DNA from: Verrucomicrobiota bacterium
GTDB lineage: Bacteria > Bacteroidota > Bacteroidia > Flavobacteriales_E > Vicingaceae
Length of the DNA stretch: 44,395 nt
Assembly: GCA_002713165.1 (NCBI GenBank)
Contig: PAVT01000069.1
Location: 1-44,395, forward strand
Reading direction: 5' to 3'
Shown: piece by piece, positions 33,633 to 42,428 of the stretch
Layout of the letters: the number at the start of each line of letters is the position of its first letter
Numbering within the stretch: the first letter of the stretch is position 1
Position numbers and translations under genes: made by a program
The notes under the pieces: generated by a model
The model's database searches: none
The model's input: only the letters and a program-made list of their open reading frames with translations
Told to the model about the DNA's origin: nothing

Positions 33633-35230
33633 ATCTTGTTCAACAAAAATTCACGGGCATTCTCCTCGTCCTGCTCTCCTTCTCTTGTGCTCAAGTAGTT
33701 GCACCCACAGGAGGGGAAAAAGACAGCAGTCCGCCCGAAATTATAGAGGCGCAACCCCCCATTGGCCAATCGAACTTTACCGAAAAATCTTTCTCCATTG
33801 AATTCGATGAGTTCATCAAACTGAGAAACCTCAATAAACAACTGCTGGTTTCTCCGCCCCTAAAACATGAGCTCAAAAGCAGGATCAAGGGAAAAAGCTT
33901 AGTCGTAGACATTGAGGATACCTTAAAAGCAAATACGACCTATGTGATCAATTTCGGAAGCGCCATCGTAGACATCACTGAACAAAATCCCGTAGAAGAC
34001 TTTAAATACATTTTCTCCACTGGAGAGGCCGTGGACAGCCTATCAATCTCAGGAAACATCTTGGATGCTTTCGACCTTGAACCTCAGGAAGGTTTTAATG
34101 TGCAATTGTACCGTGGCAATGCATTTGACTCTCTTCCCATTCAGTCTTTGCCAGATTATGTCGGCAAAACCGACAAGGATGGAAACTTTAGCATTACCAA
34201 CATTGGCAAAGGCACCTATGTAATTTTTGCGCTTCAAGATGGCAACGACAATTACCTTTTTGATCGTCCGGATGAAGCAATTGCCTTTGCTTCGGAAGTG
34301 CTTTCAATCGGCTCCACCAAGACAGACATTGAATTGTTCGCCTTTGCCGAGGACAACCAAAAGCAATTCGTGGAAAAGGTCAGCACCAATGGGCCATTGC
34401 TGATTGTTCAATTTAAAAAAGCATGGCAAAATCCTGTGGGCTTTCAACCATTGTCCAAGAATGGACCTGAATTGAAACACTTCGAATACGGCCTCCAAAA
34501 AGACAGTCTGCTTATATGGTGGTCGCAAAACACCGACCAAGAGTTTGCACTCATAGTGAGCATAGGGGAGGATTTCAAGGACACCTTATCGTTTGAGCTC
34601 GACAGCTTGCCCAAAGGCCAAAAACTAAAAGTCGATGATAAATTCAATGAAACCTATCCCTACTTCCGCTCTGTACCCATTGCATTCAACTTTCCACTTG
34701 ACTTGACTGCAGTAGACGAGGACAAAATGACCTTGACACGTTTAGACGGGAAAGCCATCTCGTTCAGTACGCAAATTGGACCTCCAAATACTCAAACGCT
34801 CCGACTCGACTTTAAACGCAAAGAAGACAGTACCTACAAACTGACCATTTTGCCAGGAGCAGTCACGGATGTCTATGGCCGCACTACCGACACTATAAGT
34901 ACAGAAATTGCCTTTGACAAGGCTGCAGACTATGGCCGACTGATTGTAAAACTGGATACTACTGTTGCCAGCAACCGCATACTGCAGCTCACCGATGCCA
35001 ATGGGAAAGTGTTGAGAGAGGATTTTACGTCATCATTGACAACCACCTTTGAACATCTGAGGCCGGGCCAATACGGCCTTAAAATTGTCTTCGACGAAAA
35101 CCAGAACTTCACCTGGGACAGTGGCCGATTCTTGGAAAGACAACAGGCCGAAAAATGCATCATTCTAAAGCAAAAAATCGACATCCGTGCCAATTGGGAC
35201 AAAGAAATTGATTGGATCATTGCAGAATAA
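33629..35230 (+). CDS. Ig-like domain (Big_5) lipoprotein
   Basis: The 533-aa lipoprotein begins at TTG 33629, which overlaps the previous stop (TTGA). It gives a signal peptide ending in the lipobox SFSC (Cys20). Residues about 35-130 form a bacterial Ig-like domain of the Big_5 kind: PPEIIEAQPPIGQSNFTEKS, SIEFDEFI, and TTYVINFGSAIVDITE. A carboxypeptidase-regulatory-like segment follows (SISGNILDAFDLEPQEGFNV, GKTDKDGNFSITNIGKGTYV), and then further beta-rich modules. This gene type is common in Bacteroidota; it probably sits on the outer membrane, role unknown. Confidence 0.85.
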   Translation: MNLVQQKFTGILLVLLSFSCAQVVAPTGGEKDSSPPEIIEAQPPIGQSNFTEKSFSIEFDEFIKLRNLNKQLLVSPPLKHELKSRIKGKSLVVDIEDTLKANTTYVINFGSAIVDITEQNPVEDFKYIFSTGEAVDSLSISGNILDAFDLEPQEGFNVQLYRGNAFDSLPIQSLPDYVGKTDKDGNFSITNIGKGTYVIFALQDGNDNYLFDRPDEAIAFASEVLSIGSTKTDIELFAFAEDNQKQFVEKVSTNGPLLIVQFKKAWQNPVGFQPLSKNGPELKHFEYGLQKDSLLIWWSQNTDQEFALIVSIGEDFKDTLSFELDSLPKGQKLKVDDKFNETYPYFRSVPIAFNFPLDLTAVDEDKMTLTRLDGKAISFSTQIGPPNTQTLRLDFKRKEDSTYKLTILPGAVTDVYGRTTDTISTEIAFDKAADYGRLIVKLDTTVASNRILQLTDANGKVLREDFTSSLTTTFEHLRPGQYGLKIVFDENQNFTWDSGRFLERQQAEKCIILKQKIDIRANWDKEIDWIIAE

Positions 35231-35231
35231 A

Positions 35232-36359
35232 ATGAAGGGATATATCAGCACAACGGGACTTTTCTTTCTCCTGCTTATTGCATGCCCAAGCCAGGGACAA
35301 TACACCCTTAAATCCATCAGTAAACCAGCCAAAGAGCTTTATAAATTAGAGCTTATCGTTGGCGATCTTGCCAATCCTTGGGGAATGGCTTTTCTGCCCG
35401 ATGGAAGCATCCTCATTTCAGAAAAAAGTGGCACGCTCATTTTATTCAAAGAGGGAGAACGTAAACGCATCAGCAACCCCCCTAAATCGGTGGTCATTGG
35501 TCAGGGAGGATTGATGGACATCGAATTGCATCCGAATTACGAGGAAAACGGTTGGATATATTTCACCTATGCCTCTGATGAGGGCGAAGGCCGTGGAGCC
35601 AATACTGCCATCATGCGCGCCAAACTGCAGAAAAATAGTCTTAAAGAGCATGAAGTGTTGTACAAAGCCAGCCCGAATACCGATGCCTTCGCCCATTGGG
35701 GTTCACGCATTGAATTCGATCGCAATGGCTATGTGTACTTTTCGATTGGTGATCGGTTCAAACGGGATGAAAACCCGCAAAACATTCAAAAAGATGGAGG
35801 GAAAATTTACCGTTTAAAGGACGATGGTACAGTTCCGGAGGACAATCCATTTTACGCTGTTGAAGGTGCGAAGAAAGCCATTTATAGCTACGGACATAGA
35901 AACCCTCAGGGCATGGCCATAAACCCTCTCACAGGAAGAATATGGATTCATGAGCACGGTCCAAAAGGAGGTGACGAAATCAACATTTTAAAAGCAGGCA
36001 AAAATTACGGTTGGCCCAAGGTCACCTTTGGGAAGAATTATGACGGGACCAAAATAACCGACAAACAGTTTATGCTTGGGATGGAGCCCCCAACTTATTA
36101 CTGGATTCCTTCCATTGCTCCCTGCGGAATGACCTTTGTAAGCTCTGACAAATACCCGCTATTGAAAGGAGACCTCTTGGTAGGCTCATTGAAATTTGGC
36201 TACTTAGAGTGGCTGGGAATCGAGGACCTCCAAGTCATTAATCGCACAAAATTGTTTGAAAACATCGGCCGTGTTCGAAATGTTCGGCAAGCGGATGATG
36301 GTTACCTCTACATTGCGGTAGAGGGAAAAGGCATCTATCGCATTGTTCCAAATCCTTGA
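35232..36359 (+). CDS. PQQ-type sugar dehydrogenase (sorbosone/glucose dehydrogenase family), secreted
   Basis: This six-bladed beta-propeller family oxidises aldose sugars with pyrroloquinoline quinone. I start at ATG 35232, one base after the upstream stop, because it gives a signal peptide (MKGYISTTGLFFLLLIAC) that a GTG at 35187 would not expose. The Cys may also be a lipobox. The 375-aa product shows ANPWGMAFLPDGSILISEKSG, the catalytic-site region GQGGLMDIELHPNY with the expected His, YSYGHRNPQGMAINP, HEHGPKGGDEINIL and KNYGWP. These are standard for soluble aldose sugar dehydrogenases. No PQQ synthesis genes are nearby; the cofactor might come from outside. Confidence 0.88.
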   Translation: MKGYISTTGLFFLLLIACPSQGQYTLKSISKPAKELYKLELIVGDLANPWGMAFLPDGSILISEKSGTLILFKEGERKRISNPPKSVVIGQGGLMDIELHPNYEENGWIYFTYASDEGEGRGANTAIMRAKLQKNSLKEHEVLYKASPNTDAFAHWGSRIEFDRNGYVYFSIGDRFKRDENPQNIQKDGGKIYRLKDDGTVPEDNPFYAVEGAKKAIYSYGHRNPQGMAINPLTGRIWIHEHGPKGGDEINILKAGKNYGWPKVTFGKNYDGTKITDKQFMLGMEPPTYYWIPSIAPCGMTFVSSDKYPLLKGDLLVGSLKFGYLEWLGIEDLQVINRTKLFENIGRVRNVRQADDGYLYIAVEGKGIYRIVPNP

Positions 36360-36402
36360 TTAAATTAGCAGCTGTTCTATGCTCCATCTAAACCCTCCAA
36401 AC

Positions 36403-38229
36403 ATGTATAAAACTCTTCTCCCCACAGCACTTTGCATTTGCCTTATGGCCTGCAACACCGCTGAAAAATCGAAGCCTGAAAACTATGTAGAGGATTCGCT
36501 CAACCATGAGGTGGTCACTTTCCTAGAGGAATACAACACTGAAATCCAAGGCCTTTACTATGCGTCGGCCAAAGCACAATGGGAGTTGAATACCCACATA
36601 GTTGAAGGGGATACGATGACAAGCAAAAAAGCAGCGCAAGCTGAAGAAGCCTTGGCGGCATTTATGGGCAGTGAAGAAAACATTAAAAAAAGCACCTCCT
36701 ATTTGGAAAAGGCCGAAGCATTGAATGCTACGCAAATAAAGCAATTGGAAGCCATTTTGTACAATGCCGGAAACAATCCATCCACTGTTGAAGATGTTGT
36801 GAAGGAACGCATTGCCGCTGAAACAAAACAAGTAGAAATGCTTTTCGGTTACCAGATGACCATGGATGGGGAAGCCATCGACGGCAATGAGATCAATGCT
36901 ATCCTGAAAAATTCCCTCAACCTCAATGAACGACTAAAAGCTTGGGAAGCAAGCAAGGAAGTAGGTGCTACCCTCAAAGCGGGTCTCGAAAATCTTCAGC
37001 AGCTGAGAAATCAATCGGTGCAAGCATTGGGTTATGAAGACTACTTTGATTATCAGGTTTCGGATTATGGAATGAGTAAAGAAGAGTTGATCGCTAGCTG
37101 TGAATCCATGATCAAAGACCTCTGGCCATTGTACAGAGAATTGCATACGTGGGCACGCTATGAATTGGCCGCCAAATATGGCCAAGAGGTGCCTGATTTT
37201 ATCCCAGCCCATTGGCTGACCAATAAATGGGGCCAAGAATGGGGCGCCATGGTTGAAATTGAAGGCATTGATTTAGACAGTGAATTGGAAGCCAAAGGAG
37301 CCGAATGGATTGTCAAAGAAGGAGAAGCCTTCTACCAAAGCTTAGGCTTTGAAGCGCTTCCTGAAAGTTTCTACACGCAATCTAGCTTGTATCCTGCACC
37401 CAAAGATGCCGATTACAAGAAGAATTCGCATGCTTCAGCCTGGCACCTGGACCTCGACAAAGATGTGCGTTCTTTGATGAGTATTGTGCCCAACACAGAA
37501 TGGTGGGGAACCACTTTGCATGAGTTGGGACACATCTATTATTACATGACCTACTCCAATCCTGATGTGCCTTTGGTCTTGCGAGGGGGTGCAAATCGCG
37601 CCTACCATGAAGCCATGGGTAGCCTAATAGGATTGGCGGCTTTGCAAAAACCATTTTTGGTAGACAGAGGCTTGCTCAGCGAAGAGGCAGAACTGAATCA
37701 AATGCAATTGTTGCTGTCAGAAGCTTTAGACTTTGTCGTGTTGATTCCATGGGGGGCAGGCGTCATGACTCAGTTTGAGCATGCGTTGTATGCCAACAAT
37801 CTGCCCGTAGATGCCTACAACAAAAGATGGTGGGAACTCAAAAAGAAGTACCAAGGAATTGTGCCTCCAACGACACGTGGAGAGGAGTATTGCGATGCTG
37901 CTTCAAAGACCCACATCAACAATGATGCAGCCCAGTATTATGATTATGCCATGTCTAACATCTTGCTGTTTCAGTTTCATCAGCACATTGCAACAAAGAT
38001 TTTAAAGCAAGATCCGCATGCCACGAATTATTACGGAAGCAAGGCTACGGGAGACTTTCTGAAAAATTTGATGGTGAAGGGGGCCAATGTAGATTGGAAA
38101 AAAGACCTTGAGGAAAAACTGGGGGAAGGCATGAGCGCCAAAGCTATGGCAGACTATTTTGCTCCGCTTATGGACTACCTGAAAGCTTTGAATGAGGGCA
38201 GGAAATATACTTTGGCAGAGCGTCTATAG
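36403..38229 (+). CDS. M2-family (ACE-like) zinc metallopeptidase lipoprotein
   Basis: M2 enzymes are peptidyl-dipeptidases related to angiotensin-converting enzyme. I start at ATG 36403, which gives the lipoprotein signal MYKTLLPTALCICLMAC; an ATG at 36379 would add 8 residues. The 608-aa product is mostly helical. The zinc site is HELGH (373-377) with the third ligand Glu403 in YHEAMGSLIG. Two trailing signatures are also present: AWHLDLDKDVRSLM before, and RWWELKKKYQGIVPPT after. It is expected in the periplasm or on the surface, trimming dipeptides. Its stop directly abuts the frr stop. Confidence 0.9.
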   Translation: MYKTLLPTALCICLMACNTAEKSKPENYVEDSLNHEVVTFLEEYNTEIQGLYYASAKAQWELNTHIVEGDTMTSKKAAQAEEALAAFMGSEENIKKSTSYLEKAEALNATQIKQLEAILYNAGNNPSTVEDVVKERIAAETKQVEMLFGYQMTMDGEAIDGNEINAILKNSLNLNERLKAWEASKEVGATLKAGLENLQQLRNQSVQALGYEDYFDYQVSDYGMSKEELIASCESMIKDLWPLYRELHTWARYELAAKYGQEVPDFIPAHWLTNKWGQEWGAMVEIEGIDLDSELEAKGAEWIVKEGEAFYQSLGFEALPESFYTQSSLYPAPKDADYKKNSHASAWHLDLDKDVRSLMSIVPNTEWWGTTLHELGHIYYYMTYSNPDVPLVLRGGANRAYHEAMGSLIGLAALQKPFLVDRGLLSEEAELNQMQLLLSEALDFVVLIPWGAGVMTQFEHALYANNLPVDAYNKRWWELKKKYQGIVPPTTRGEEYCDAASKTHINNDAAQYYDYAMSNILLFQFHQHIATKILKQDPHATNYYGSKATGDFLKNLMVKGANVDWKKDLEEKLGEGMSAKAMADYFAPLMDYLKALNEGRKYTLAERL

Positions 38230-38793
38230 TTAGACCTTCATGATGTCTGCTTCTTTGGCCTCCATGATTCTATCGGCCTTGGCATTGAAGCCGTCGGTGA
38301 TTTTCTGAACCTCTTCCTCGATTGATTTGGCCCGATCTTCTGACAAGCCATCCTTCTGAAGGCTTTTCACTTCGTCGTTGGCTTCTCTGCGCGCATTGCG
38401 AATACCAACCCTGGCATCTTCTACTGCGGCCTTGGCTTGCTTTACAAGGGCCAATCGGCGCTCTTCAGTCAATTGTGGAATGTTGATGATGATCATTTCC
38501 CCATTGTTTTGAGGATTTAAGCCCAAATTTGAATTGATGATGGCACGCTCTATGGGTTCTAACGTAGACTTTTCCCATGGTTGAACCGTAATCGTGCGTG
38601 CATCCAAAGTGCCCACATTGGCTACCTGTGCCAATGGTGTCATTGCACCATAATAATCGATCATGATGCCATCCAACATGCTTGGATTTGCTTTTCCTGC
38701 TCGAATCTTGGTCAATTCCTTGTTCAAGTGATCCAAAGAGTTTTCCATGGATTCTCTGGTCGTGTCTAAGATCAAATCAATGTCCTCTTCCAT
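38230..38793 (-). CDS. frr: Ribosome recycling factor
   Basis: RRF splits the post-termination ribosome together with EF-G. I start at 38793 (MEEDIDLILDTTRESMENSL), giving 187 aa, the normal length; an earlier in-frame ATG would add a non-conserved extension overlapping pyrH. The family segments are present: LTKIRAGKANPSMLDGI, MTPLAQVANV, WEKSTLEPIERAI, IINIPQLTEERR, and the C-terminal helix. It follows pyrH after 40 bp, the usual order. Confidence 0.96.
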   Translation of the reverse strand: MEEDIDLILDTTRESMENSLDHLNKELTKIRAGKANPSMLDGIMIDYYGAMTPLAQVANVGTLDARTITVQPWEKSTLEPIERAIINSNLGLNPQNNGEMIIINIPQLTEERRLALVKQAKAAVEDARVGIRNARREANDEVKSLQKDGLSEDRAKSIEEEVQKITDGFNAKADRIMEAKEADIMKV

Positions 38794-38833
38794 AGGTAAA
38801 TTTTTGAATGATGAAATTAAGCAAAAGGGCGTT

Positions 38834-39544
38834 TTAAAATTCAACCAATGTGCCAACTTCTGTTTCGCCAGCAACCACCTTCTTTAAATTGCCTTCCTTG
38901 TTCATGTCAAAGACGATGATGGGCAATTTATTTTCATTGCAAAGCGTGAAGGCAGTAAGGTCCATCACATTGAGTCCTTTCTCGTACACCTCCGTAAAGG
39001 AGATCTTTTCGTATTTGGTGGCTGTTTCATCCCTCTCAGGATCTGCATCGTATATGCCATCCACTCTGGTTCCCTTCAAGATGACGTCGGCTTCAATCTC
39101 TATGGCACGCAAACTTGCGGCAGTGTCTGTTGTAAAATATGGATTGCCTGTGCCTGCGCCAAAAATCACCACGCGGCCTTTCTCCAAATGGCGCACTGCT
39201 TTTCGACGAATGTAAGGCTCAGCGATTTGTTCCATCTTGATGGCGGTCTGCAATCGTGTATACACATTCAATTCTTCCAAGGCAGACTGCAGTGCCATGC
39301 TGTTGATGACGGTGGCCAACATGCCCATATAATCGCCTTGCACTCGTTCTATGCCTCCATTCACCGCTTGAATTCCCCTAAAAATGTTTCCTCCACCGAT
39401 CACAATGGCCACTTCTACTCCTGCTTCTACAGTCTCTTTGATCTCTTGTGCATACATGTTGAGGCGGTCGTGGTCGATGCCGAAGTTCTTCTCTCCCATC
39501 AAGGCTTCTCCGCTTAACTTTAGTAGAATTCTTTTGTAATTCAT
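38834..39544 (-). CDS. pyrH: UMP kinase
   Basis: This hexameric cytosolic kinase makes UDP from UMP. I start at 39544 ([18 protein letters not shown]), giving 236 aa; a start 27 bp upstream adds residues not seen in the family. The phosphate-binding glycine loop is [10 protein letters not shown], the UMP site is [19 protein letters not shown], and [12 protein letters not shown] matches the nucleotide region. A terminator separates it from tsf, so pyrH-frr probably has its own promoter, which I could not identify. Confidence 0.96.
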   Translation of the reverse strand: MNYKRILLKLSGEALMGEKNFGIDHDRLNMYAQEIKETVEAGVEVAIVIGGGNIFRGIQAVNGGIERVQGDYMGMLATVINSMALQSALEELNVYTRLQTAIKMEQIAEPYIRRKAVRHLEKGRVVIFGAGTGNPYFTTDTAASLRAIEIEADVILKGTRVDGIYDADPERDETATKYEKISFTEVYEKGLNVMDLTAFTLCNENKLPIIVFDMNKEGNLKKVVAGETEVGTLVEF

Positions 39545-39582
39545 TTTTTGAGTGTGTTTAGGATGCTTCAAATTTGGACAAA

Positions 39583-39612
39583 AAAAAGAGAGAATAAATA
39601 TTCTCTCTTTTT
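39583..39612. terminator. Terminator between tsf and pyrH
   Basis: AAAAAGAGAGAATA (39583-39596) and TATTCTCTCTTTTT (39599-39612) are perfect complements of 14 bp around a 2-nt centre. The A and T tracts make it effective on both strands. It begins 6 nt after the tsf stop. Confidence 0.85.
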
Positions 39613-39617
39613 AAATT

Positions 39618-40451
39618 TTAAACCAATGAACCGCGTTTGAAATCAGTGACGGTGAGTTCTTTGTCGATCGATTTTAAATAATCTCCTACAGATTGTTTGT
39701 TGTCGATAAAGTATTGTTGGTTGAGCAAGGTGTTTTCCTTGTAGTACTTTTGCAATTTACCTTGCGCAATCTTGTCCAAGATTTGCTCTGGTTTTCCTTC
39801 TTTCAGTGCTTGCTCTCTGCCAATTTCCAATTCTCTTGCTTTGATCTCTTCGCTTACACCGTCTACATCCACAGCAATGGGGTTCATTGCAGCAATTTGC
39901 ATGGCAACATTCTTGCCGGCTGCAGCAACCTCTTCAGAATTTTTGTTCAATCCCAAAATGGTGGCTGTTTTATAGCCTGGGTGATTGTAGGCAATTGCGC
40001 TGTCGGCAGCCACGGTGGCCAATTCAGAAACTTCGATTTTCTCGCCGATTTTTCCTACTTGCTCAGTGATCTTTTCTTCTACGCTAAGGCCGTTTTCAAA
40101 ATTGGCAGCTTTCAATTCGTCCAAACTTCCAAGACGCTCATTCAAGGCAATGGACAAGAGTTGTTTTGCAACCCCTACGAATTCCTCGTTTTTGGCAACG
40201 AAGTCTGTCTCGCAGCTCAATGTTAGGATGGCAGCAAAGTCGTTGGACTCATTGGTGCCAGCGATGACCACACCTTCGTTGGCTTCTCTGTCACTTCTTT
40301 TCTCTGCTACTTTTTGACCTTTCTTTCTGAGAATTTCAATGGCTTTGTCGAAATCTCCTTCGGCTTCAACCAAAGCCTTTTTGCAATCCATCATTCCCGC
40401 ACCAGTTTGCTTTCTTAGCTTGTTGACCTCTGCGGCAGTAATTTTTGACAT
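39618..40451 (-). CDS. tsf: Elongation factor Ts
   Basis: EF-Ts exchanges GDP for GTP on EF-Tu. The 277-aa length is normal. The N-terminal UBA-like domain starts ITAAEVNKLRKQTGAGMMDC with KKALVEAEGDFDKAIEILRKKG. The core has LSCETDFVAKNEEF, the contact site to EF-Tu, and the second subdomain has AMNPIAVDVDGV. It lies 26 bp after rpsB, as in most bacteria. Confidence 0.97.
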   Translation of the reverse strand: MSKITAAEVNKLRKQTGAGMMDCKKALVEAEGDFDKAIEILRKKGQKVAEKRSDREANEGVVIAGTNESNDFAAILTLSCETDFVAKNEEFVGVAKQLLSIALNERLGSLDELKAANFENGLSVEEKITEQVGKIGEKIEVSELATVAADSAIAYNHPGYKTATILGLNKNSEEVAAAGKNVAMQIAAMNPIAVDVDGVSEEIKARELEIGREQALKEGKPEQILDKIAQGKLQKYYKENTLLNQQYFIDNKQSVGDYLKSIDKELTVTDFKRGSLV

Positions 40452-40477
40452 TATCTATCTTTTTAAATGTAAATAAT

Positions 40478-41269
40478 TTAACTTGCTTTTTCTTCTGTTT
40501 TCTCCGCAACTGCTTCAGTTGCTTCGGCTTCTTTCTTTTCTTGACCTTTGGCAACAGAAGCTTTGTTTTTCTCTCTTTCCATTTTTCTTTCTTCCAATCC
40601 TTCTGCAACCGCTGCAGTCACATATTCCAAGACCTTGTCGATGGACTTTGCTGCATCGTCATTCGCTGGAATAGGGAAGTCAATCAAAGTAGGATCAGAA
40701 TTGGTATCCACGATGGCGTAAGTAGGGATGTTCAACTTGCGCGCTTCCGCTACAGCAATGTGTTCCTTTTTGATGTCTACCACGAAAAGGGCTGAAGGCA
40801 ATCTGTTCAGGTCAGCGATGCTTCCTAAGTCACGCTCCAATTTTGCTCTTTGACGTGTAATCTGCAAACGCTCTCTTTTTGACAATACGTCAAAAGTGCC
40901 GTCTTTCATCATGTTGTCAATCATTGACATTTTGCGCACCGCCTTGCGGATGGTGGCAAAGTTGGTCAACATGCCCCCAGGCCAACGCTCAGTCACATAA
41001 GGCATTTGTGTGGGTCGTACCCTGCTTTCTACAGCGTCTTTTGCTTGTTTTTTGGTGGCGACGAACAAGATCTTCTTGCCAGATTTGGCCACTTGCTTCA
41101 TGGCATTGGCAGCCTCTTCTAGTTTTACAGTGGTCTTGTTTAGGTCGATGATGTGGATCCCGTTTTTCTCCATAAAAATGTAGGGAGCCATTTTTGGGTG
41201 CCACTTTCTTTTCAAGTGTCCAAAATGTACACCTGCTTGCAATAGTTCTTTTTGATCTACTTTACTCAT
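40478..41269 (-). CDS. rpsB: 30S ribosomal protein S2
   Basis: The 263-aa protein has the family starts LLQAGVHFGHLKRKWHPKM, IHIIDLNKT, VATKKQAKDAV, the coiled-coil insertion (around 110-150), LPSALFVVDIKKEHIAVAEA and IPTYAIVDTNSDP. A charged tail after about residue 222 is rich in Glu, Lys and Ala and is typical of Bacteroidota S2. A hairpin in the leader may control it. Confidence 0.97.
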   Translation of the reverse strand: MSKVDQKELLQAGVHFGHLKRKWHPKMAPYIFMEKNGIHIIDLNKTTVKLEEAANAMKQVAKSGKKILFVATKKQAKDAVESRVRPTQMPYVTERWPGGMLTNFATIRKAVRKMSMIDNMMKDGTFDVLSKRERLQITRQRAKLERDLGSIADLNRLPSALFVVDIKKEHIAVAEARKLNIPTYAIVDTNSDPTLIDFPIPANDDAAKSIDKVLEYVTAAVAEGLEERKMEREKNKASVAKGQEKKEAEATEAVAEKTEEKAS

Positions 41270-41298
41270 TGTTTTTGTGTTTACATTCGTTAAAAAAC

Positions 41299-41335
41299 AA
41301 TTGCAGAGTAGCGAATTTCTTCAGTCTCTGCAATT
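41299..41335 (-). terminator. Hairpin with U tract in the rpsB leader
   Basis: AATTGCAGAG (41299-41308) and CTCTGCAATT (41326-41335) pair perfectly over 10 bp with a 17-nt loop. On the minus strand the stem is followed by GTTTTTT, the form of an intrinsic terminator, ending about 25 nt before the rpsB start. It may end rplM-rpsI transcripts or act as an attenuator for rpsB-tsf. Confidence 0.65.
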
Positions 41336-41414
41336 TAGATACTAAACACTACATGCTGTAATGTTGCTCTTTATTTTATAAAATTGATTTATAGTTCGCA
41401 TTCGAAACAAACGA

Positions 41415-41801
41415 TTAACGCTTGCTGAACTGGAATTTCTTTCTTGCTTTCTTTTGACCTGGTTTCTTTCTTTCCACCATTCTAGGGTCACGTGTCATCA
41501 AACCGTCTTTTTTCAAGATCGCTTTGTTCTCCGCATCGATTTCTACCAAGGCTCTGGAAACTGCCAATCGGATGGCTTCTGCCTGCCCAGTCAAGCCGCC
41601 ACCTTTGGTGTTGGCTTTTACATCGTATTTCCCTTCTGTTCCAGTAAGCACAAATGGCTGTTGCAAACGGTACTGAAGATGTACTGTAGGCAAAATCTCT
41701 TTGGCATCTCTACCGTTGATGGTAATGTTGCCTTTCCCCTTGCTCAAATACACACGAGCAATTGATTTTTTTCTTCTTCCTAGGGTATTTATAACTTCCA
41801 T
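41415..41801 (-). CDS. rpsI: 30S ribosomal protein S9
   Basis: The 128-aa protein starts MEVINTLGRRKKSIARVYLS and ends with the Arg/Lys-rich tail KKARKKFQFSKR, whose terminal Lys-Arg reaches the ribosomal P site. The segment GGGLTGQAEAIRLAVSRALV is the family core. It begins 1 bp after the rplM stop, the usual order. Confidence 0.97.
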   Translation of the reverse strand: MEVINTLGRRKKSIARVYLSKGKGNITINGRDAKEILPTVHLQYRLQQPFVLTGTEGKYDVKANTKGGGLTGQAEAIRLAVSRALVEIDAENKAILKKDGLMTRDPRMVERKKPGQKKARKKFQFSKR

Positions 41802-41802
41802 A

Positions 41803-42258
41803 TTATTTAATTGTGTCCAATTTTAATGCCGTTGGCTTTTGCGCTTCAAATCCATGCTCTGTTCCTTCAAACACATGCAAATTGCCAAACAAGGCTCTTC
41901 CTAATCTATTTTTTGGCAACATCCCTCTCACGGCTCTCTCTACCAATGCAGTAGGTTTCTTTTTCAACAAATCAGCTGCAGTAATGGATTTTTGACCACC
42001 TGGATACTCACTGTAAGAAATGTACGTTTTGCTGTTCATTTTGTCACCTGTCAACCTTACCTTTTCTGCATTGATGACGATCACATGATCTCCACAATCT
42101 ACATGCGGTGTAAAGTAGGCTTTGTGCTTGCCACGAACAATTTTCGCGACCTTAGAAGACAAACGCCCTAGGGCTTCATTTTCTGCATCTACCACAAACC
42201 ATGCTTTCTCAACGCTGGCTTTGTTGGCTGACTTTGTTTTGTAACTTAATGTATCCAC
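41803..42258 (-). CDS. rplM: 50S ribosomal protein L13
   Basis: The 151-aa protein shows AWFVVDAENEALGRLSSKVA, YFTPHVDCGDHVIVINAEKV, the family signature RAVRGMLPKNRLGRALF and NLHVFEGTEHGFEAQKP. The start is GTG at 42258; a TAA stands two codons before it and no ATG lies nearby, so GTG is the only workable start. A promoter with a near-perfect consensus and a small leader hairpin precede it. Confidence 0.96.
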   Translation of the reverse strand: MDTLSYKTKSANKASVEKAWFVVDAENEALGRLSSKVAKIVRGKHKAYFTPHVDCGDHVIVINAEKVRLTGDKMNSKTYISYSEYPGGQKSITAADLLKKKPTALVERAVRGMLPKNRLGRALFGNLHVFEGTEHGFEAQKPTALKLDTIK

Positions 42259-42290
42259 TGCTTATGCTGCTTTTTCTGTACGTATAAATT

Positions 42291-42309
42291 AGTCCCCAAA
42301 AAAGGGGCT
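42291..42309 (-). promoter_or_regulatory. Leader hairpin of rplM-rpsI
   Basis: On the minus strand AGCCCC and GGGG(A)CT pair around TTTTTT, with one bulged base, at the very start of the predicted transcript. About 33 nt separate it from the GTG start. Ribosomal protein operons are often controlled by such leaders; L13 binding here is inference. Confidence 0.5.
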
Positions 42310-42310
42310 G

Positions 42311-42341
42311 CGAAGTTAGAACTAATTTTCTTTACTGCAAA
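42311..42341 (-). promoter_or_regulatory. Promoter of rplM-rpsI
   Basis: On the minus strand TTTG (42341-42338), a spacer of 19 bp and TAACTTCG (42318-42311) match the Bacteroidota consensus TTTG / TAnnTTTG with one change. Transcription would begin near 42306, giving a leader of about 50 nt. Confidence 0.7.
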
Positions 42342-42383
42342 CAGTTTTGAGTTAAAAAATACGTCCTGAACTTCGGCGAAAAC

Positions 42384-42410
42384 AAAAGGGAAAGCAATGC
42401 TTTCCCTTTT
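42384..42410 (-). terminator. Terminator of the bacilliredoxin gene
   Basis: AAAAGGGAAAGC (42384-42395) and GCTTTCCCTTTT (42399-42410) form a perfect 12-bp stem around a 3-nt loop, 18 nt after the stop codon. Confidence 0.88.
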
Positions 42411-42428
42411 CATTGGATATTTCTTGGT

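Noticed and set aside
38794-38874. N-terminal extension of ribosome recycling factor overlapping pyrH
   Set aside because: The conserved protein starts at MEEDIDLIL with the normal 187-aa length, and the extension would overlap the pyrH end.
39545-39571. Nine-residue extension of UMP kinase
   Set aside because: UMP kinases begin at the conserved [13 protein letters not shown] segment, and the extra residues match nothing in the family.
40483-40795. Plus-strand ORFs over rpsB, tsf and rpsI
   Set aside because: They run antisense to strongly conserved ribosomal genes and have the skewed Cys/Phe/Leu-rich composition of shadow frames.
42384-42410. Operator palindrome between bacilliredoxin and rplM
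   Set aside because: The 12-bp stem with 3-nt loop and T tract, 18 nt after a stop codon, is better explained as an intrinsic terminator.
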